NCBI GenBank assembly: GCA_963812415.1
Contig: CAWEVH010000024.1
Coordinates: 62,001 to 126,000, forward strand
Source of the DNA: JACVRW01 sp963812415
Lineage (GTDB): Bacteria; Actinomycetota; Thermoleophilia; Solirubrobacterales; Thermoleophilaceae
Direction of reading: 5' to 3'
DNA: 64,000 nucleotides
Positions 42,923 through 51,995 of the stretch are shown one piece after another. Under the pieces are notes generated by a model, which was given only the letters and a program-made list of their open reading frames with translations, did no database searches and was not told the DNA's origin. Positions within the stretch are counted from its first letter, which is position 1; each line of letters starts with the position of its first letter. The position numbers were made by a program, and so were the translations under genes.

Positions 42923-43577
42923 ACCTGGTGTGGACCACGAGGTACTGCTCCCAGGCCGCCGGGATGCTCGGCGCCGCGACGTGGATGAAGATCGTCGGGT
43001 TGGGCGCCTTGGGCCGGCGGGCCGGCGTCATGCCGGTCTGCGTCGGCAGGCGATCGCCCTTGCGCCGGTTGCAGGGCGCGCAGCAGGTGACGATGTTCTC
43101 CCAGGTCGAGGGCCCGCCCTTGGAGCGCGGGATCACGTGGTCGACCGTGAGGTTGCCTCGCTCATGGCCGCAGTACTGGCAGGTCCAGCGGTCCCTGGCG
43201 AACACCGCGCGTCGGGTGATCTTGCGCCGGTGGGCGTCGCGCGGGATGCGCACGTAGCTGAGCAGCCGGATGACCACGGGCCGCGGCAAGGTCAGGCTCT
43301 CGGCGTGCAGCGCCCAGTCGCCCTTCTCGAGCACCTCGGCCCGGTTCTTCAGGATCAGGACGGCGGCGCGTCGCACCGTGCAGACGTTGATCGGCTCGTA
43401 GGACGCGTTCAGCACGAGCACCCGGCCGGACGAGGTGGCGCGCTGCGTGGGCCGGCCGGTCCCCGTCAGCGCGAGGGCAGGGCCTGGTTCCGAGTCACCC
43501 GCCTCGGTCTCGTAGGTGATCTCCGCCCGCGCTGCCACGGTCCGGTTCAGTGTACCCACGGTTTCCGGCGAACCCAC
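42921..43577 (-). CDS. HNH endonuclease family protein
   Basis: A 218-residue protein. The C-terminal half carries a His-Asn-His nuclease fold with a zinc-binding set of four Cys: WTCQYCGHERGNLTVDHVIP, SKGGPSTWENIVTCCAPCNR and RKGDR. The first half (VLVLNASYEPINVCTVRRAA) is the conserved N-terminal region of this widespread HNH subfamily, of unknown function. The first 50 residues are poorly conserved in style, and the real start may be nearer VLVLNASYEP. It is not next to any mobile element. The 38-bp repeat follows its stop codon at once. Confidence 0.85.
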   Translation of the reverse strand: MGSPETVGTLNRTVAARAEITYETEAGDSEPGPALALTGTGRPTQRATSSGRVLVLNASYEPINVCTVRRAAVLILKNRAEVLEKGDWALHAESLTLPRPVVIRLLSYVRIPRDAHRRKITRRAVFARDRWTCQYCGHERGNLTVDHVIPRSKGGPSTWENIVTCCAPCNRRKGDRLPTQTGMTPARRPKAPNPTIFIHVAAPSIPAAWEQYLVVHTR

Positions 43578-43600
43578 GCGCTCAGCCGCTCAGCGGGGGT

Positions 43601-43634
43601 CGCGAGCACGCGGTGCGTGCGAGCCTTCGTTCTC
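43601..43634. repeat. third copy of the 38-bp repeat family, after the pheA stop
   Basis: A 34-bp match to the units at 42847-42922, in the same orientation. It overlaps the pheA stop codon by two bases, exactly as the earlier pair overlaps the HNH stop. Confidence 0.85.
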
Positions 43635-44468
43635 AGCTCGAGGCGTAGGAGCCGAGCACCTGCAGCTCGTCCACATGGCCCGCCAGGGCGGCGAGCGCCT
43701 CGCTCACGGGCGGTCCCCCGGCGCCTCCCTCGATGTCGGCGAAGAACATGTAGTGGCCGAGGACGGTGCGTCGCGGCCGCGACTCGATCCGCGTGAGATT
43801 GACCCCGCGGGACGCGAGCTCGCCGAGCACCGCCACGAGCCAGCCGGGCGAGCGGTCCCCGCCCCCCCAGAAGACGACCGTGGTCTTGGCGGTCCGGACC
43901 CTCGGCGGCCACGGCATCCTCGGCGCGGGCGAGCCAGACGAAGCGGGTCGAGTTGTCGGGGTGGTCGCCGGCGTCGTCCACCAGCACCACGCAGCCGTAG
44001 AGCTCCGCCGCGAGCCGCGAGCCGAGCGCCGCCACGGAGTCGCCGGCGTCGCGCAGGGAGCGGACGGCGTCGGCGGTCGAGGCCGCCAGCACGCGCTCGG
44101 CGCCCGGCAGGCGCTCACGCAGGAAGCGAGCGCACTGCGCCGTCGCCTGAGGGTGTGAGACCACCCGTCGGACCGACTCGAGCGCCAGCTCGCGAGCGCG
44201 CCACGAGGCAGTGGCGGATCGGATGCACCACCTCGGACGCGATCCGAACGTCCGGCGCTTCGGTGGCCAGCGTGTCGAGGGTCACTGCCACGCTGCCCTC
44301 GAGCGCGTTCTCGATCGGCACCACCGCTCGCTCGACGTCGCCCCCCTGGACCGCCATCACGGCGTCGCGGATCGTCGGGCAGGGGACCTCGTCGACGACG
44401 CCCGGCGCCGAGGCGCGCAGGGCCTCCTCGCTATAGGTGCCCGCGGGGCCGAGGTAGCCGACCCTCAC
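43633..44468 (-). CDS. pheA: prephenate dehydratase, two frameshifts
   Basis: The enzyme converts prephenate to phenylpyruvate in phenylalanine synthesis. The N-terminal MRVGYLGPAGTYSEEALRAS and VVPIENALEGSVAVTLDTLA are diagnostic. After a one-base insertion near 44195 the frame continues with VSHPQATAQCARFLRERLPG, and after a second change near 43908 with the C-terminal ACT domain (GELASRGVNLTRIESRPRR; GHYMFFADIEG), which binds phenylalanine for feedback inhibition. Without the indels the product is about 278 residues, normal. ATG 44468 overlaps the DUF4446 stop (ATGA). Confidence 0.9.
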
Positions 44469-44980
44469 GGGCCGGCGGCCGGCGTGCCGGCCATCGCGGC
44501 GTCGACGGCCTCCTGCTCCTCGGGTGACAGCTCGAACTCGGGCGCTCCCTCGTGCACCTGCTTGACGTAGAAGCGCGCCTGGTCGCGGTGGAGGATCGAG
44601 GAGATCACGACGCCGGTGCGGCGCGAGTCGAGCAGCGCCAGGGTGCTCGACTGCTGTCCCGACAGCTCGTTCATCGCGTCGTAGCGGACGAGGGAGGTGT
44701 GGGCCACGCAGCCGTCCATCCGGCGCTCGGCGGCGCCGACCCGCTGCTCGAGTCCGGCCGCGGTTTCCTCAACCCAGTCGCGCAGCTGCACGAAGGCCTC
44801 GTGGACGCTGGCGGCATGCGTGACGAGGTCGCTCTCGCCGGTCGGGCCGAGCAGCGTGCGCTGGGCGGTGCGAATGCGGCGGACCTTGACGCTGAGCACT
44901 ATCGCCCAGATGAGCGCGAGCGCGCCGACCGCCGCGCCGGCGAGCGCAACGATGCCCTGGGTGGTGCTCAGGTCGTCCAC
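44465..44980 (-). CDS. DUF4446-family membrane protein
   Basis: A 171-residue protein with one N-terminal membrane segment (TQGIVALAGAAVGALALIWA, about 7-30). A cytosolic helical part follows (LRDWVEETAAGLEQRVGAAE), then the conserved block VRYDAMNELSGQQSSTLALL and SILHRDQARFYVKQV, typical of DUF4446. The function is unknown. It is translationally coupled to pheA and lies about 30 bases after the CARDB-like gene. Confidence 0.8.
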   Translation of the reverse strand: MDDLSTTQGIVALAGAAVGALALIWAIVLSVKVRRIRTAQRTLLGPTGESDLVTHAASVHEAFVQLRDWVEETAAGLEQRVGAAERRMDGCVAHTSLVRYDAMNELSGQQSSTLALLDSRRTGVVISSILHRDQARFYVKQVHEGAPEFELSPEEQEAVDAAMAGTPAAGP

Positions 44981-45010
44981 GGAGAGCCAGGGTACCGGCG
45001 GAGGAGCCGG

Positions 45011-46018
45011 CTACCTCGTGAAGATGGCGGTGAAGTCAGCCTCGTTGTTGTCGGTCATCTGCTCGCCGTCGACCGGCTCGACGACGACCTTGATCGGCAC
45101 GTTCTGGCCGGTCGGGGGCTGCGCGCCCAGCGGGAGCGTGACGGTCTGCTGCTCGCCGACGGCGATCGTGTCGATCGACTCCTCCAGGTCGATTGCCTCG
45201 TCCCCCTCGCCGACCGTGACGCGCACGTTCACGTCCGTCTCGTTGTTCTCGCCCTGGTTGATCACCTGGACCTCGAAGGCCAGGTCCTCGGTGAGCGGCA
45301 CGGTGGCTCCCGCGCCCGGGGTGAGCGCCACGCCGCCGAGCGAGACCGTGCCGAGCCCGTTGCCGTGCAGGCCGGGCGCGGCGTCGCCGGTGGCACCCGT
45401 GCCGCTGCGGATCCCCTCGATCTGGTCGGCCACGAAGCTCGGGTCGACCCACTGGATGTCCGGCAGGATCTCCAGCGCCCTGTCGCGCGGAAGCGCCACC
45501 TCGCCCTGAAGGTCCTCGGACTCGAGCGTCTGCTCCGTGCTCGGCTTCCAGCGACCCACGAGCAGCACGTCGCTCGCGGAGATGAACTGCATCACCTGCG
45601 CGATCTGGTCGGTGCTCTGGCGGCGCTCCTGGTCGGCGAGTGCGCCGGGCAGCTCGTCGGCCACGCGCGCGATCGAGTCGCGGCGCAGCTCGAGAGCGTC
45701 GATGAAGTAGTCCTGTGCGGTCGAGAGCTCGTCGGGCACGTCGAGGTCGCGCGCCTGGTCGACGGTGGTGGCCGACTCGACCCGCAGCCCGTTGACCGCG
45801 TTCTCGCGATCGATCGCCTCGTCCTGGTCGCCCGGCTCGCTCAGCAGGTTGAACAGGTTCTCGCCCTGAAGACGCGACTGCTGCGCCAGCTCGCTCGACT
45901 CGCGCACGTAGTCCTTGATGGCACTTTCCTTGCGCGCGTTCAGGCAGCCGCGGAAGCCCAAAACGAGCAGAATCAGCACAAGCAGCACGGCACCGCCAGC
46001 TAAGGTCCTCCGGACCAT
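45011..46018 (-). CDS. membrane-anchored extracytoplasmic protein with CARDB-like domain
   Basis: From ATG 46018 there are 335 residues: one membrane anchor (GGAVLLVLILLVLGFRGC), a helical extracytoplasmic region (ESSELAQQSRLQGENLFNLL; FISASDVLLVGRW) and a C-terminal Ig-like beta domain (LAFEVQVINQGENNETDVNV; EPVDGEQMTDNNEADFTAIF) of CARDB type. In-frame codons upstream read LSFLDEPDEPVARRTRRRPP, a convincing cytosolic tail. An AGGAG lies before CTG 46111/46108, so translation may start there and add about 30 residues. The gene is divergent from the first Ser/Thr kinase, whose targets could include this tail. Function unknown. Confidence 0.7.
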   Translation of the reverse strand: MVRRTLAGGAVLLVLILLVLGFRGCLNARKESAIKDYVRESSELAQQSRLQGENLFNLLSEPGDQDEAIDRENAVNGLRVESATTVDQARDLDVPDELSTAQDYFIDALELRRDSIARVADELPGALADQERRQSTDQIAQVMQFISASDVLLVGRWKPSTEQTLESEDLQGEVALPRDRALEILPDIQWVDPSFVADQIEGIRSGTGATGDAAPGLHGNGLGTVSLGGVALTPGAGATVPLTEDLAFEVQVINQGENNETDVNVRVTVGEGDEAIDLEESIDTIAVGEQQTVTLPLGAQPPTGQNVPIKVVVEPVDGEQMTDNNEADFTAIFTR

Positions 46019-46207
46019 CAGCGTCTGGCGATCGGTGGAGGGGCCGCCTGGCGGCCGCCGCCGTGTGCGACGGGCTACGGGCTCGTCCGGTTCGTCGAGG
46101 AAGGACAGCAGAATCGCTCCTGGCGTGCGAAGGCGCCCATGGCGCTCGGGTGGGAGTATGAACGGAGGGCAGGACGCGCTCTTCGCAGACCGAAAACGAA
46201 ACCTGGA

Positions 46208-48028
46208 ATGAACCGTCTTAAGTTCAGCCTGAGCGAGGAGCCCGGGACCCTGCCACTCGGGTCCTCTGACCCTACCGAACGACTCCCGGGCGCCCCCGGC
46301 CCGCGACTCGTGCTCGGGCGCTACCGGCTCGAGCGCCGCCTCGGCGCAGGCGGCTTCGGCGTCGTCTGGCTGGCATGGGATGAGAAGCTCGAGCGCGAGG
46401 TCGCCGTCAAGGCCATCCCGCGCGAGCGCGGAACGGGCGAGGAGCGGGTGGAGCGCGAGGCGCGAGCGGCCGCACGACTCAGCCACCCGGCGATCGTCGC
46501 GATCTACGAGCTGGCCGCCGACAGCGACGACGTCTACCTCGTCTCCGAGCTCGTTCGGGGCCGAACGCTGGCCGAGCTCCTGCGGGCGGGGGCGATCGCC
46601 GACCGCGACGTGGCCCGTATCGGCGCCGCCCTGTGCGAGGCGCTCGAGCACGCGCATGCGCGGGGGGTGATCCACCGCGACGTGAAGCCGCAGAACGTCA
46701 TGGTCGTGGCCGAGCCGGCGGCCGGCGTGGGGTTCGCCAAGCTCGCCGATTTCGGCGTGGCGCACGTGGTCAGCGGCGATCCCCTGACGCGTACCGGCGA
46801 CGTGGTGGGCACGCTCGCCTACATGGCGCCGGAGCAGGCGGAGGGCGCCCCGGTCTCGGGTGCCAGCGACGTCTACTCCCTGGCCCTGACCCTGTACGAG
46901 TGCTGGGCGGGCACGAACCCGGTCCGCGCGGGCGGGCCCGCGGCGACGGCTCGCCGCCTCGGCCGCCCGCTTCCCTCGCTGTCCTCGACGCGCCGCGACC
47001 TGCCGGCCGAGCTGTGCGACGCCATCGACGACGCCGTTGACATCGATCCCGCCTGCCGCCCGGCGCCGCAGGAGCTGCGCTCGGCCCTGCTGGCCGCCGA
47101 GGCAGAGCTCGACGACGAGGGCGGCCTCGTGGAGCCGGAGACACTTCGCAGGGTCGGCCTCCCGACCACCGAGCGCCGCCGGGGCCTGCCGCGGCCGCGG
47201 CTGGGCCTCCAGGTCGCCCAGCGCGCACTGGCCGGTCTCGCCGCGGGCGGTCTCGTGCTGGGCGCGCTCCAGGGCCTCGGCCCGGACCCCTCCTTCTCGG
47301 CCCCCGCGGCGGCCGGCGTGGCCGCGCTCGCCGTGGCACTCCTCCCGCGCATCGGCTGGATCCTCGCGATGGTGGGCGTGTGTGCCTGGTTCGTCTCGCC
47401 CGAGGCGGATCGTCAGGGCACGGCCCTCGTACTCGCTGCCGCCGCGGCGCCCGTGCCGTTCCTGCTCCCACGGGCCGGCCTGCTCTGGTCGGTGCCGATC
47501 CTCGCGCCGCTGCTCGGCACGGTCGCGCTGGCGCCCGCCTTCGTGGGCATCGCCGCGCTGGCACCCACGCACTGGCGCCGGGCCGGGCTGGCTGCGGCCG
47601 GCTTTCTCTGGCTCGTGCTCGGCGAGGCGGTGACCGGCCGGGCGCTGCTGTTCGGCTCGCCCGACGGCACGACGCCTCGCGCGGACTGGGAGGGCTCGAT
47701 CTCGGCGGCGATCTCCGACGTGCTGCAGCCGCTCGTGACCACGCCCGCGCTCGCCCCGATCGTGGTCTGGGCGGCCTTCGCGGTGCTTCTTCCCCTCGTG
47801 GTCCGCGGCCGCTGGCTCGCGCTCGACCTGATCGGCGCCGGACTCTGGGTGGCAGGCCTCGCCGTGGCGCAGCTGGCACTCGGGAACGCGCTGGCGGCCG
47901 ACGTGGCCCTCGACGCTCCGCGCGGGGCGATCTCGGGTGCGCTCGTGGCGGCCGTGGTGGTGGTGTCCGTGTCCCAGGTCGCGGCTCCCGCGGAGGGCTG
48001 GCGGGCTCCGCGAGTGACCACGGCATAG
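46208..48028 (+). CDS. Ser/Thr protein kinase with multi-pass membrane C-terminus
   Basis: A 606-residue kinase. The N-terminal kinase domain (about 38-300) has the glycine loop LGAGGFGVVW, the ATP lysine in EVAVKAIPRE, catalytic loop HRDVKPQNVM, DFGVAH, and APE as MAPEQAEG. Instead of one anchor and sensor domain, the C-terminal 270 residues form about ten hydrophobic segments (LALDLIGAGLWVAGLAVAQL among the last) with only short loops. ATG 46208 follows a 190-base divergent gap. It leads the cluster of FHA proteins, phosphatase, FtsW/RodA, PBP and PASTA kinase, occupying the slot of PknA-like kinases in related genomes. Confidence 0.85.
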   Translation: MNRLKFSLSEEPGTLPLGSSDPTERLPGAPGPRLVLGRYRLERRLGAGGFGVVWLAWDEKLEREVAVKAIPRERGTGEERVEREARAAARLSHPAIVAIYELAADSDDVYLVSELVRGRTLAELLRAGAIADRDVARIGAALCEALEHAHARGVIHRDVKPQNVMVVAEPAAGVGFAKLADFGVAHVVSGDPLTRTGDVVGTLAYMAPEQAEGAPVSGASDVYSLALTLYECWAGTNPVRAGGPAATARRLGRPLPSLSSTRRDLPAELCDAIDDAVDIDPACRPAPQELRSALLAAEAELDDEGGLVEPETLRRVGLPTTERRRGLPRPRLGLQVAQRALAGLAAGGLVLGALQGLGPDPSFSAPAAAGVAALAVALLPRIGWILAMVGVCAWFVSPEADRQGTALVLAAAAAPVPFLLPRAGLLWSVPILAPLLGTVALAPAFVGIAALAPTHWRRAGLAAAGFLWLVLGEAVTGRALLFGSPDGTTPRADWEGSISAAISDVLQPLVTTPALAPIVVWAAFAVLLPLVVRGRWLALDLIGAGLWVAGLAVAQLALGNALAADVALDAPRGAISGALVAAVVVVSVSQVAAPAEGWRAPRVTTA

Positions 48029-48047
48029 GACTACTCTGCGAGGCGGA

Positions 48048-48822
48048 ATGAGCGTGCTGCGCAACCTGGAAGCGAAGCTCGGCGGCCTCGTGGAGGGCGC
48101 CTTCGGACGGGCCTTCAAGACGAGCGTCCAGCCGGTCGAGCTGGCACACAAGCTGGCCAAGGAGATGGAGGACAACCAGATGGCCTCCGTCTCTCGCGTC
48201 TACGTGCCGAATCACTACCGGATCTTCCTCTCGCCCCAGGACCGCGAGCAGTTCTCGAGCTACGAGCCCGCGCTCCGCAAGGAGCTCTCCGACTACCTGC
48301 TCGAGCACGCGCGCCAGCAGTCGCTCGCCCTTACGAGCCGGCCCCAGATCGAGTTCCACACCGACGAGCGCCTCGACCTCGGCGAGTTCGGGATCCAGGC
48401 GCAGCTCCTGGCGCCCCCCGAGGAGGAGCAGGAGGCCGAGCGTGAGGCTCCGGTGCCCGCGGCGCCCTCGGCCGGCGACTTCGGCCACACGATGGTGTAC
48501 TCGCCCGACCGCGAGGCGCGCCGCCTCGAGCCGGCGCTCGACAGGCGCCAGGCGCTGCTGGTCGGCGACGGTCGCAGGAGCCGGCTCGAGCGGAAGCCGC
48601 GTGGTGATCGGGCGCAGCCGCGACTGCGACGTCGTGATCTCCGATCCGAACGTTTCGCGCCGCCATGCGGAGGTGCGCCGCGACGAGAACGGCTGGCACG
48701 TCGTGGACCTCGGCTCCACCAACGGCGTGAAGGTGAACGGCCGGCGCGTCGACCAGATGGCGCTGGGTCCAGGCGACCGGGTCACGATCGGACTCACCGA
48801 CCTGACCTTCGAGCTCGAGTAG
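48048..48822 (+). CDS. fhaA: FhaA-like protein (DUF3662 plus FHA domain), one frameshift
   Basis: FhaA binds phosphothreonine on kinase-modified partners and, in mycobacteria, regulates peptidoglycan synthesis. The N-terminal DUF3662 domain (about 1-115) contains LEAKLGGLVEGAFGRAFKTS, VQPVELAHKLAKEMEDNQM and VYVPNHYRIFLSPQDREQF. After a variable acidic linker comes a C-terminal FHA domain with VVIGRSRDCDVVISDPNVSR, HAEV and STNGVKVNGRRV; its phosphate-binding Arg, Ser and Asn are present. A one-base indel near 48597 divides the two. It lies 19 bases after the kinase and six before fhaB. Confidence 0.9.
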
Positions 48823-48827
48823 CCCCA

Positions 48828-49315
48828 TGGACGAGCCGCTTGCCGTCGCGCTCAAGTTCGGCTTCCTCGCCGTCCTCTACCTGTTCCTGCTCTGGGTGGC
48901 GCGCAGTGCCATGAAGGACCTGTCGCGCTACGAGGGCTCGGCGGCGGCCGCCGAGCCGGTCGAGCCCCCGGGCCAGCGCCGGGACGGCCGCCAGGGAGCG
49001 GTCCCGGACCTGCGCGCGGGCGTGGACCCACGGCTCGAGGTGGTGGCCGCGATGGGACACGAGCCGGGCACGAGCTTCGATGTCGGCGAGGGCGCGACGA
49101 TGGGTCGCGCCGACTCCGCGGAGATCCGCGTGGACGACCCCTTCGCCTCGTCGGCCCACGCCCGCATCTATCCCCACGGCGAGTTCATGTACCTGGAGGA
49201 CATGGGCTCGACCAACGGCACCTATCTGAACGGCCGCCAGGTGAAGAGCGCCGAGCGCCTCAAGATGGCGGACCTGATCCGCATCGGCGACTCCGAGTAC
49301 CGCTACGAGGAGTGA
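48828..49315 (+). CDS. fhaB: membrane-anchored FHA protein (FhaB/FipA type)
   Basis: A 162-residue protein: an N-terminal membrane helix (ALKFGFLAVLYLFLLWVARS, about 8-28), a linker, then an FHA domain (about 85-158). FHA landmarks are ATMGRADSAEIRVDDPFASS, HARIYPHGEFMYLEDMGSTN and GTYLNGRQV. In mycobacteria the equivalent protein is recruited to FtsZ and division sites through phosphothreonine binding. The stop overlaps the PP2C start (GTGA). Confidence 0.92.
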
Positions 49316-50553
49316 AGGGCATCGCGCTCCGGATCATCGAGCAGGCCGGCCGAACCGACGTAGGCCGTCAGCGCAGCGCCAACGAGGACTCGCTCGTCCT
49401 TCAGCCGCCCTTCTTCGCCGTCGCCGACGGCATGGGCGGCGCGCGCGCGGGGGAGGTCGCGTCGGCGATGGCCGCCGAGGCGTTCGAGGGCGCCGCCGAG
49501 TCCGGCGAGGCGGCCGAGGCGCAGCTCACGCGCATCGTGCGCGAGGCCAACCGCCGCATCTACGAGATCGCCGTCTCGGACGAGTCGCGTCGCGGCATGG
49601 GCACGACGCTGACGGCCGCCAAGATCCACGGCGACGACGTGAGCCTCGGGCACGTCGGCGACAGCCGCGCCTACCTGCTGCGGGACGGCGAGCTCGAGCA
49701 GCTCACTCGCGACCACTCGCTGGTCGCCGAGCTCGAGCGCAGCGGCCAGATCACGCCGGAGGCGGCGGAGCATCACCCGCAGCGCTCGATCATCACGCGC
49801 GCGCTCGGACCCGAGCCCGACGTCGAGGTCGACACCTACACCGTGCCCGGGCACGACGGCGACGTCTTCCTGATCTGCTCCGACGGCCTCACGTCGATGA
49901 TCTCGGACGAGGAGGTCGCGGCGATCCTGCGCTCGGCGGACTCGCTCGACGACGCGGCCGATCAACTCGTGCGGGCGGCGAACCAGAGCGGCGGCAAGGA
50001 CAACATCACCGTGATCCTGTTCCGGCTCGCCCAGGGCGAAGGCGGCGAGCCGGCCCCCCTTCCGCCCGAGGACGAGACGATCGCGGGCCAGGTGTCGGTC
50101 GCTGACGTGCAGGCGGCCGCGGCGTCCCCGAAGGCGACCGCCCCGCTGCCGCCCGCTCCGCTCCCGGAGCCGCCGCTCGAGCGCAGCGCCCCAGCCGCCG
50201 CCCCCAAGCCCCGGCGCCGCCGGGCGGTGGGCCGCGCGGCGCTGAAGCTCGTGCTCGGCCTGGCGCTCGTAGCCGCCGCAGTGGCGGGCCTGTACGCGCT
50301 CTCGCGCCAGGTCTACTTCGTCGGGACCAACGACGCCGGCCTCGTGACGATCTACCGCGGCGTCCCGTACGAGCTGCCCTTCGGCCTCGAGCTGTACGAC
50401 GAGGACTACGCGAGCAGCATGCCCGCCAGGGCCATCCCATCCGCCCGCCGCGCGCGTGTGCTCGACCACGAGTGGCGCAGCCACGAGGACGCCGTCGACC
50501 TCGTGCGCGCGCTCGAGCGGGGCGAGCTCGACGCCGGCAGGGCCTCCGGCTGA
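49312..50553 (+). CDS. pstP: PP2C-type Ser/Thr phosphatase with membrane anchor (PstP)
   Basis: The phosphatase reverses the Ser/Thr kinases of this cluster. The catalytic domain (about 10-245) has the metal-binding motifs RSANEDS, FAVADGMGGARAGEVAS, GMGTTLTAA, GHVGDSRAYLLRDGEL, LICSDGLTSM and GGKDNITVILF. A Pro/Ala linker (245-300) leads to one membrane helix (LKLVLGLALVAAAVAGLYAL) and an extracytoplasmic part of about 90 residues. GTG 49312 overlaps fhaB's stop, and its own stop overlaps the next ATG (TGATG). Confidence 0.93.
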   Translation: MKGIALRIIEQAGRTDVGRQRSANEDSLVLQPPFFAVADGMGGARAGEVASAMAAEAFEGAAESGEAAEAQLTRIVREANRRIYEIAVSDESRRGMGTTLTAAKIHGDDVSLGHVGDSRAYLLRDGELEQLTRDHSLVAELERSGQITPEAAEHHPQRSIITRALGPEPDVEVDTYTVPGHDGDVFLICSDGLTSMISDEEVAAILRSADSLDDAADQLVRAANQSGGKDNITVILFRLAQGEGGEPAPLPPEDETIAGQVSVADVQAAAASPKATAPLPPAPLPEPPLERSAPAAAPKPRRRRAVGRAALKLVLGLALVAAAVAGLYALSRQVYFVGTNDAGLVTIYRGVPYELPFGLELYDEDYASSMPARAIPSARRARVLDHEWRSHEDAVDLVRALERGELDAGRASG

Positions 50554-51995
50554 TGTCCGCCCGCACGCGCGAGCTGTTCGGGCTCCTGCCGGTCTCGCTG
50601 CTGGTCGCCGCCGGGTTCGCAGCGGTGCTCTCCACGCGTACGACCGACGTGCAGGAGGCCACCCTCACCTACGGCCTCGTATTCCTCGGACTGTGCGTGG
50701 TGGCGCACATCTTCATCCGCGCGAAGCTGCGCGACGCGGACCCCTACCTGTTCCCGCTGGCGGCCCTGCTGGCGGCGATCGGGCTGGTGCTGATCTACCG
50801 CATCGACCCCGAGCTGGCGCGCGAGCAGGCGCAGTGGTTCGTGGTCGGGCTCGCGTTCTTCTGCATCACGATCCTCGTGATCGACGACCACCACGTGCTC
50901 GAGCGCTACCGCTACCTGATCGCGGCCGCGAGCATCGCCCTGCTCGTGATGCCGCGGCTCCCGGGCATCGGCGGGCAGGTGAACGGGGCCTTCCTCGCGA
51001 TCAACGTCGGGCCGATCCAGTTCCAGCCGGCGGAGTTCGCCAAGATCGGGATCATCGTCTTCCTCGCGAGCTACCTGCGCGAGACGGGCGACATCCTCGT
51101 GCGGGCGCGGCTGCGCCCGCTGCCGTTGCAGCGCCAGCTGCTGCTCTACGGCGTGCCGGCGCTGCTCGTGCTGATCGCGATCCCGCTGCTCGACCTCGGG
51201 CCGGCGGGCTCGGTGCTGCTGGTGGTCTTCACCGCCAGCCTGGTGGCGGTGCTGCGCGAGCGGCCCTCGCCGAAGCACTTCGGTCCGCTCCTGCTCATCT
51301 GGGGCCTTGCGATGCTGATGCTGATCTTCATCCGCGACCTCGGCAGCTCGCTGATGTTCTTCGGCGGCTTCCTCGCGCTCCTCTACGTGGCCACCGGGCG
51401 GCTGTCGCTGGTGGGCGTCGGAGCCACGATGTTCTTCGGCGGCGCCTTCTTCCTGGCCCGCAACGTCGCGCACGTGCAGGAGCGCGTGGACATCTGGCTC
51501 GACCCGTTCAAGCCAAGCGTGGTCGACGACGAGGGCTACCAGATCGCGCAGTCGCTCTTCGCGCAGGCGGACGGCGGGCTGTTCGGGCAGGGCTTCGGCC
51601 AGGCGCTGCTCGAGTTACCCGGCGGCGGGACGATCCTGCCCGCCGCGCACACCGACCTCGTGTACGCCGTGCTGGCGAATGAGGCCGGCCTGTTCGGGGC
51701 CGCCGGCCTGGTGGGCGCCTACCTGCTGCTCGTGTTCCGCGGCTTCAAGGTCTCGCTGCTGGCCACGGACGGCTTCTCCAAGCTGCTCGCGGTCGGGCTC
51801 ACGAGCGTGTTCGCCCTCCAGGTGTTCGTGATCGTGGGCGGCGTCACACGCGTGATCCCGCTGACGGGAGTGACCCTGCCGTTCGTCTCCTACGGCGGCA
51901 GCTCGATCGTGGCGAACATGGTGCTGCTGGCGCTGCTCCTGATCGTGTCGAACCACGCGCGCGCCGAACGCATCCGCCGCGGGGGGCTGGTCTGA
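50553..51995 (+). CDS. rodA: FtsW/RodA/SpoVE-family SEDS glycosyltransferase
   Basis: SEDS proteins polymerise lipid II into glycan strands together with a class B PBP. The 480 residues include about twelve membrane helices. Family marks are GPIQFQPAEFAKIGIIVFLA, LDLGPAGSVLL, RVDIWLDPFKP, GYQIAQSLFAQADGGLFGQG and the C-terminal GVTLPFVSYGGSS. Being paired with the PBP that follows with a one-base overlap identifies it as the SEDS partner. RodA is chosen over FtsW from the cluster type, not from sequence proof. Confidence 0.9.
   Translation: MSARTRELFGLLPVSLLVAAGFAAVLSTRTTDVQEATLTYGLVFLGLCVVAHIFIRAKLRDADPYLFPLAALLAAIGLVLIYRIDPELAREQAQWFVVGLAFFCITILVIDDHHVLERYRYLIAAASIALLVMPRLPGIGGQVNGAFLAINVGPIQFQPAEFAKIGIIVFLASYLRETGDILVRARLRPLPLQRQLLLYGVPALLVLIAIPLLDLGPAGSVLLVVFTASLVAVLRERPSPKHFGPLLLIWGLAMLMLIFIRDLGSSLMFFGGFLALLYVATGRLSLVGVGATMFFGGAFFLARNVAHVQERVDIWLDPFKPSVVDDEGYQIAQSLFAQADGGLFGQGFGQALLELPGGGTILPAAHTDLVYAVLANEAGLFGAAGLVGAYLLLVFRGFKVSLLATDGFSKLLAVGLTSVFALQVFVIVGGVTRVIPLTGVTLPFVSYGGSSIVANMVLLALLLIVSNHARAERIRRGGLV

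Noticed and set aside
42847..43634. CRISPR-like array.
   Set aside because: Only three units, two without any spacer, no cas genes, and placement at stop codons; a gene-end repeat fits better.
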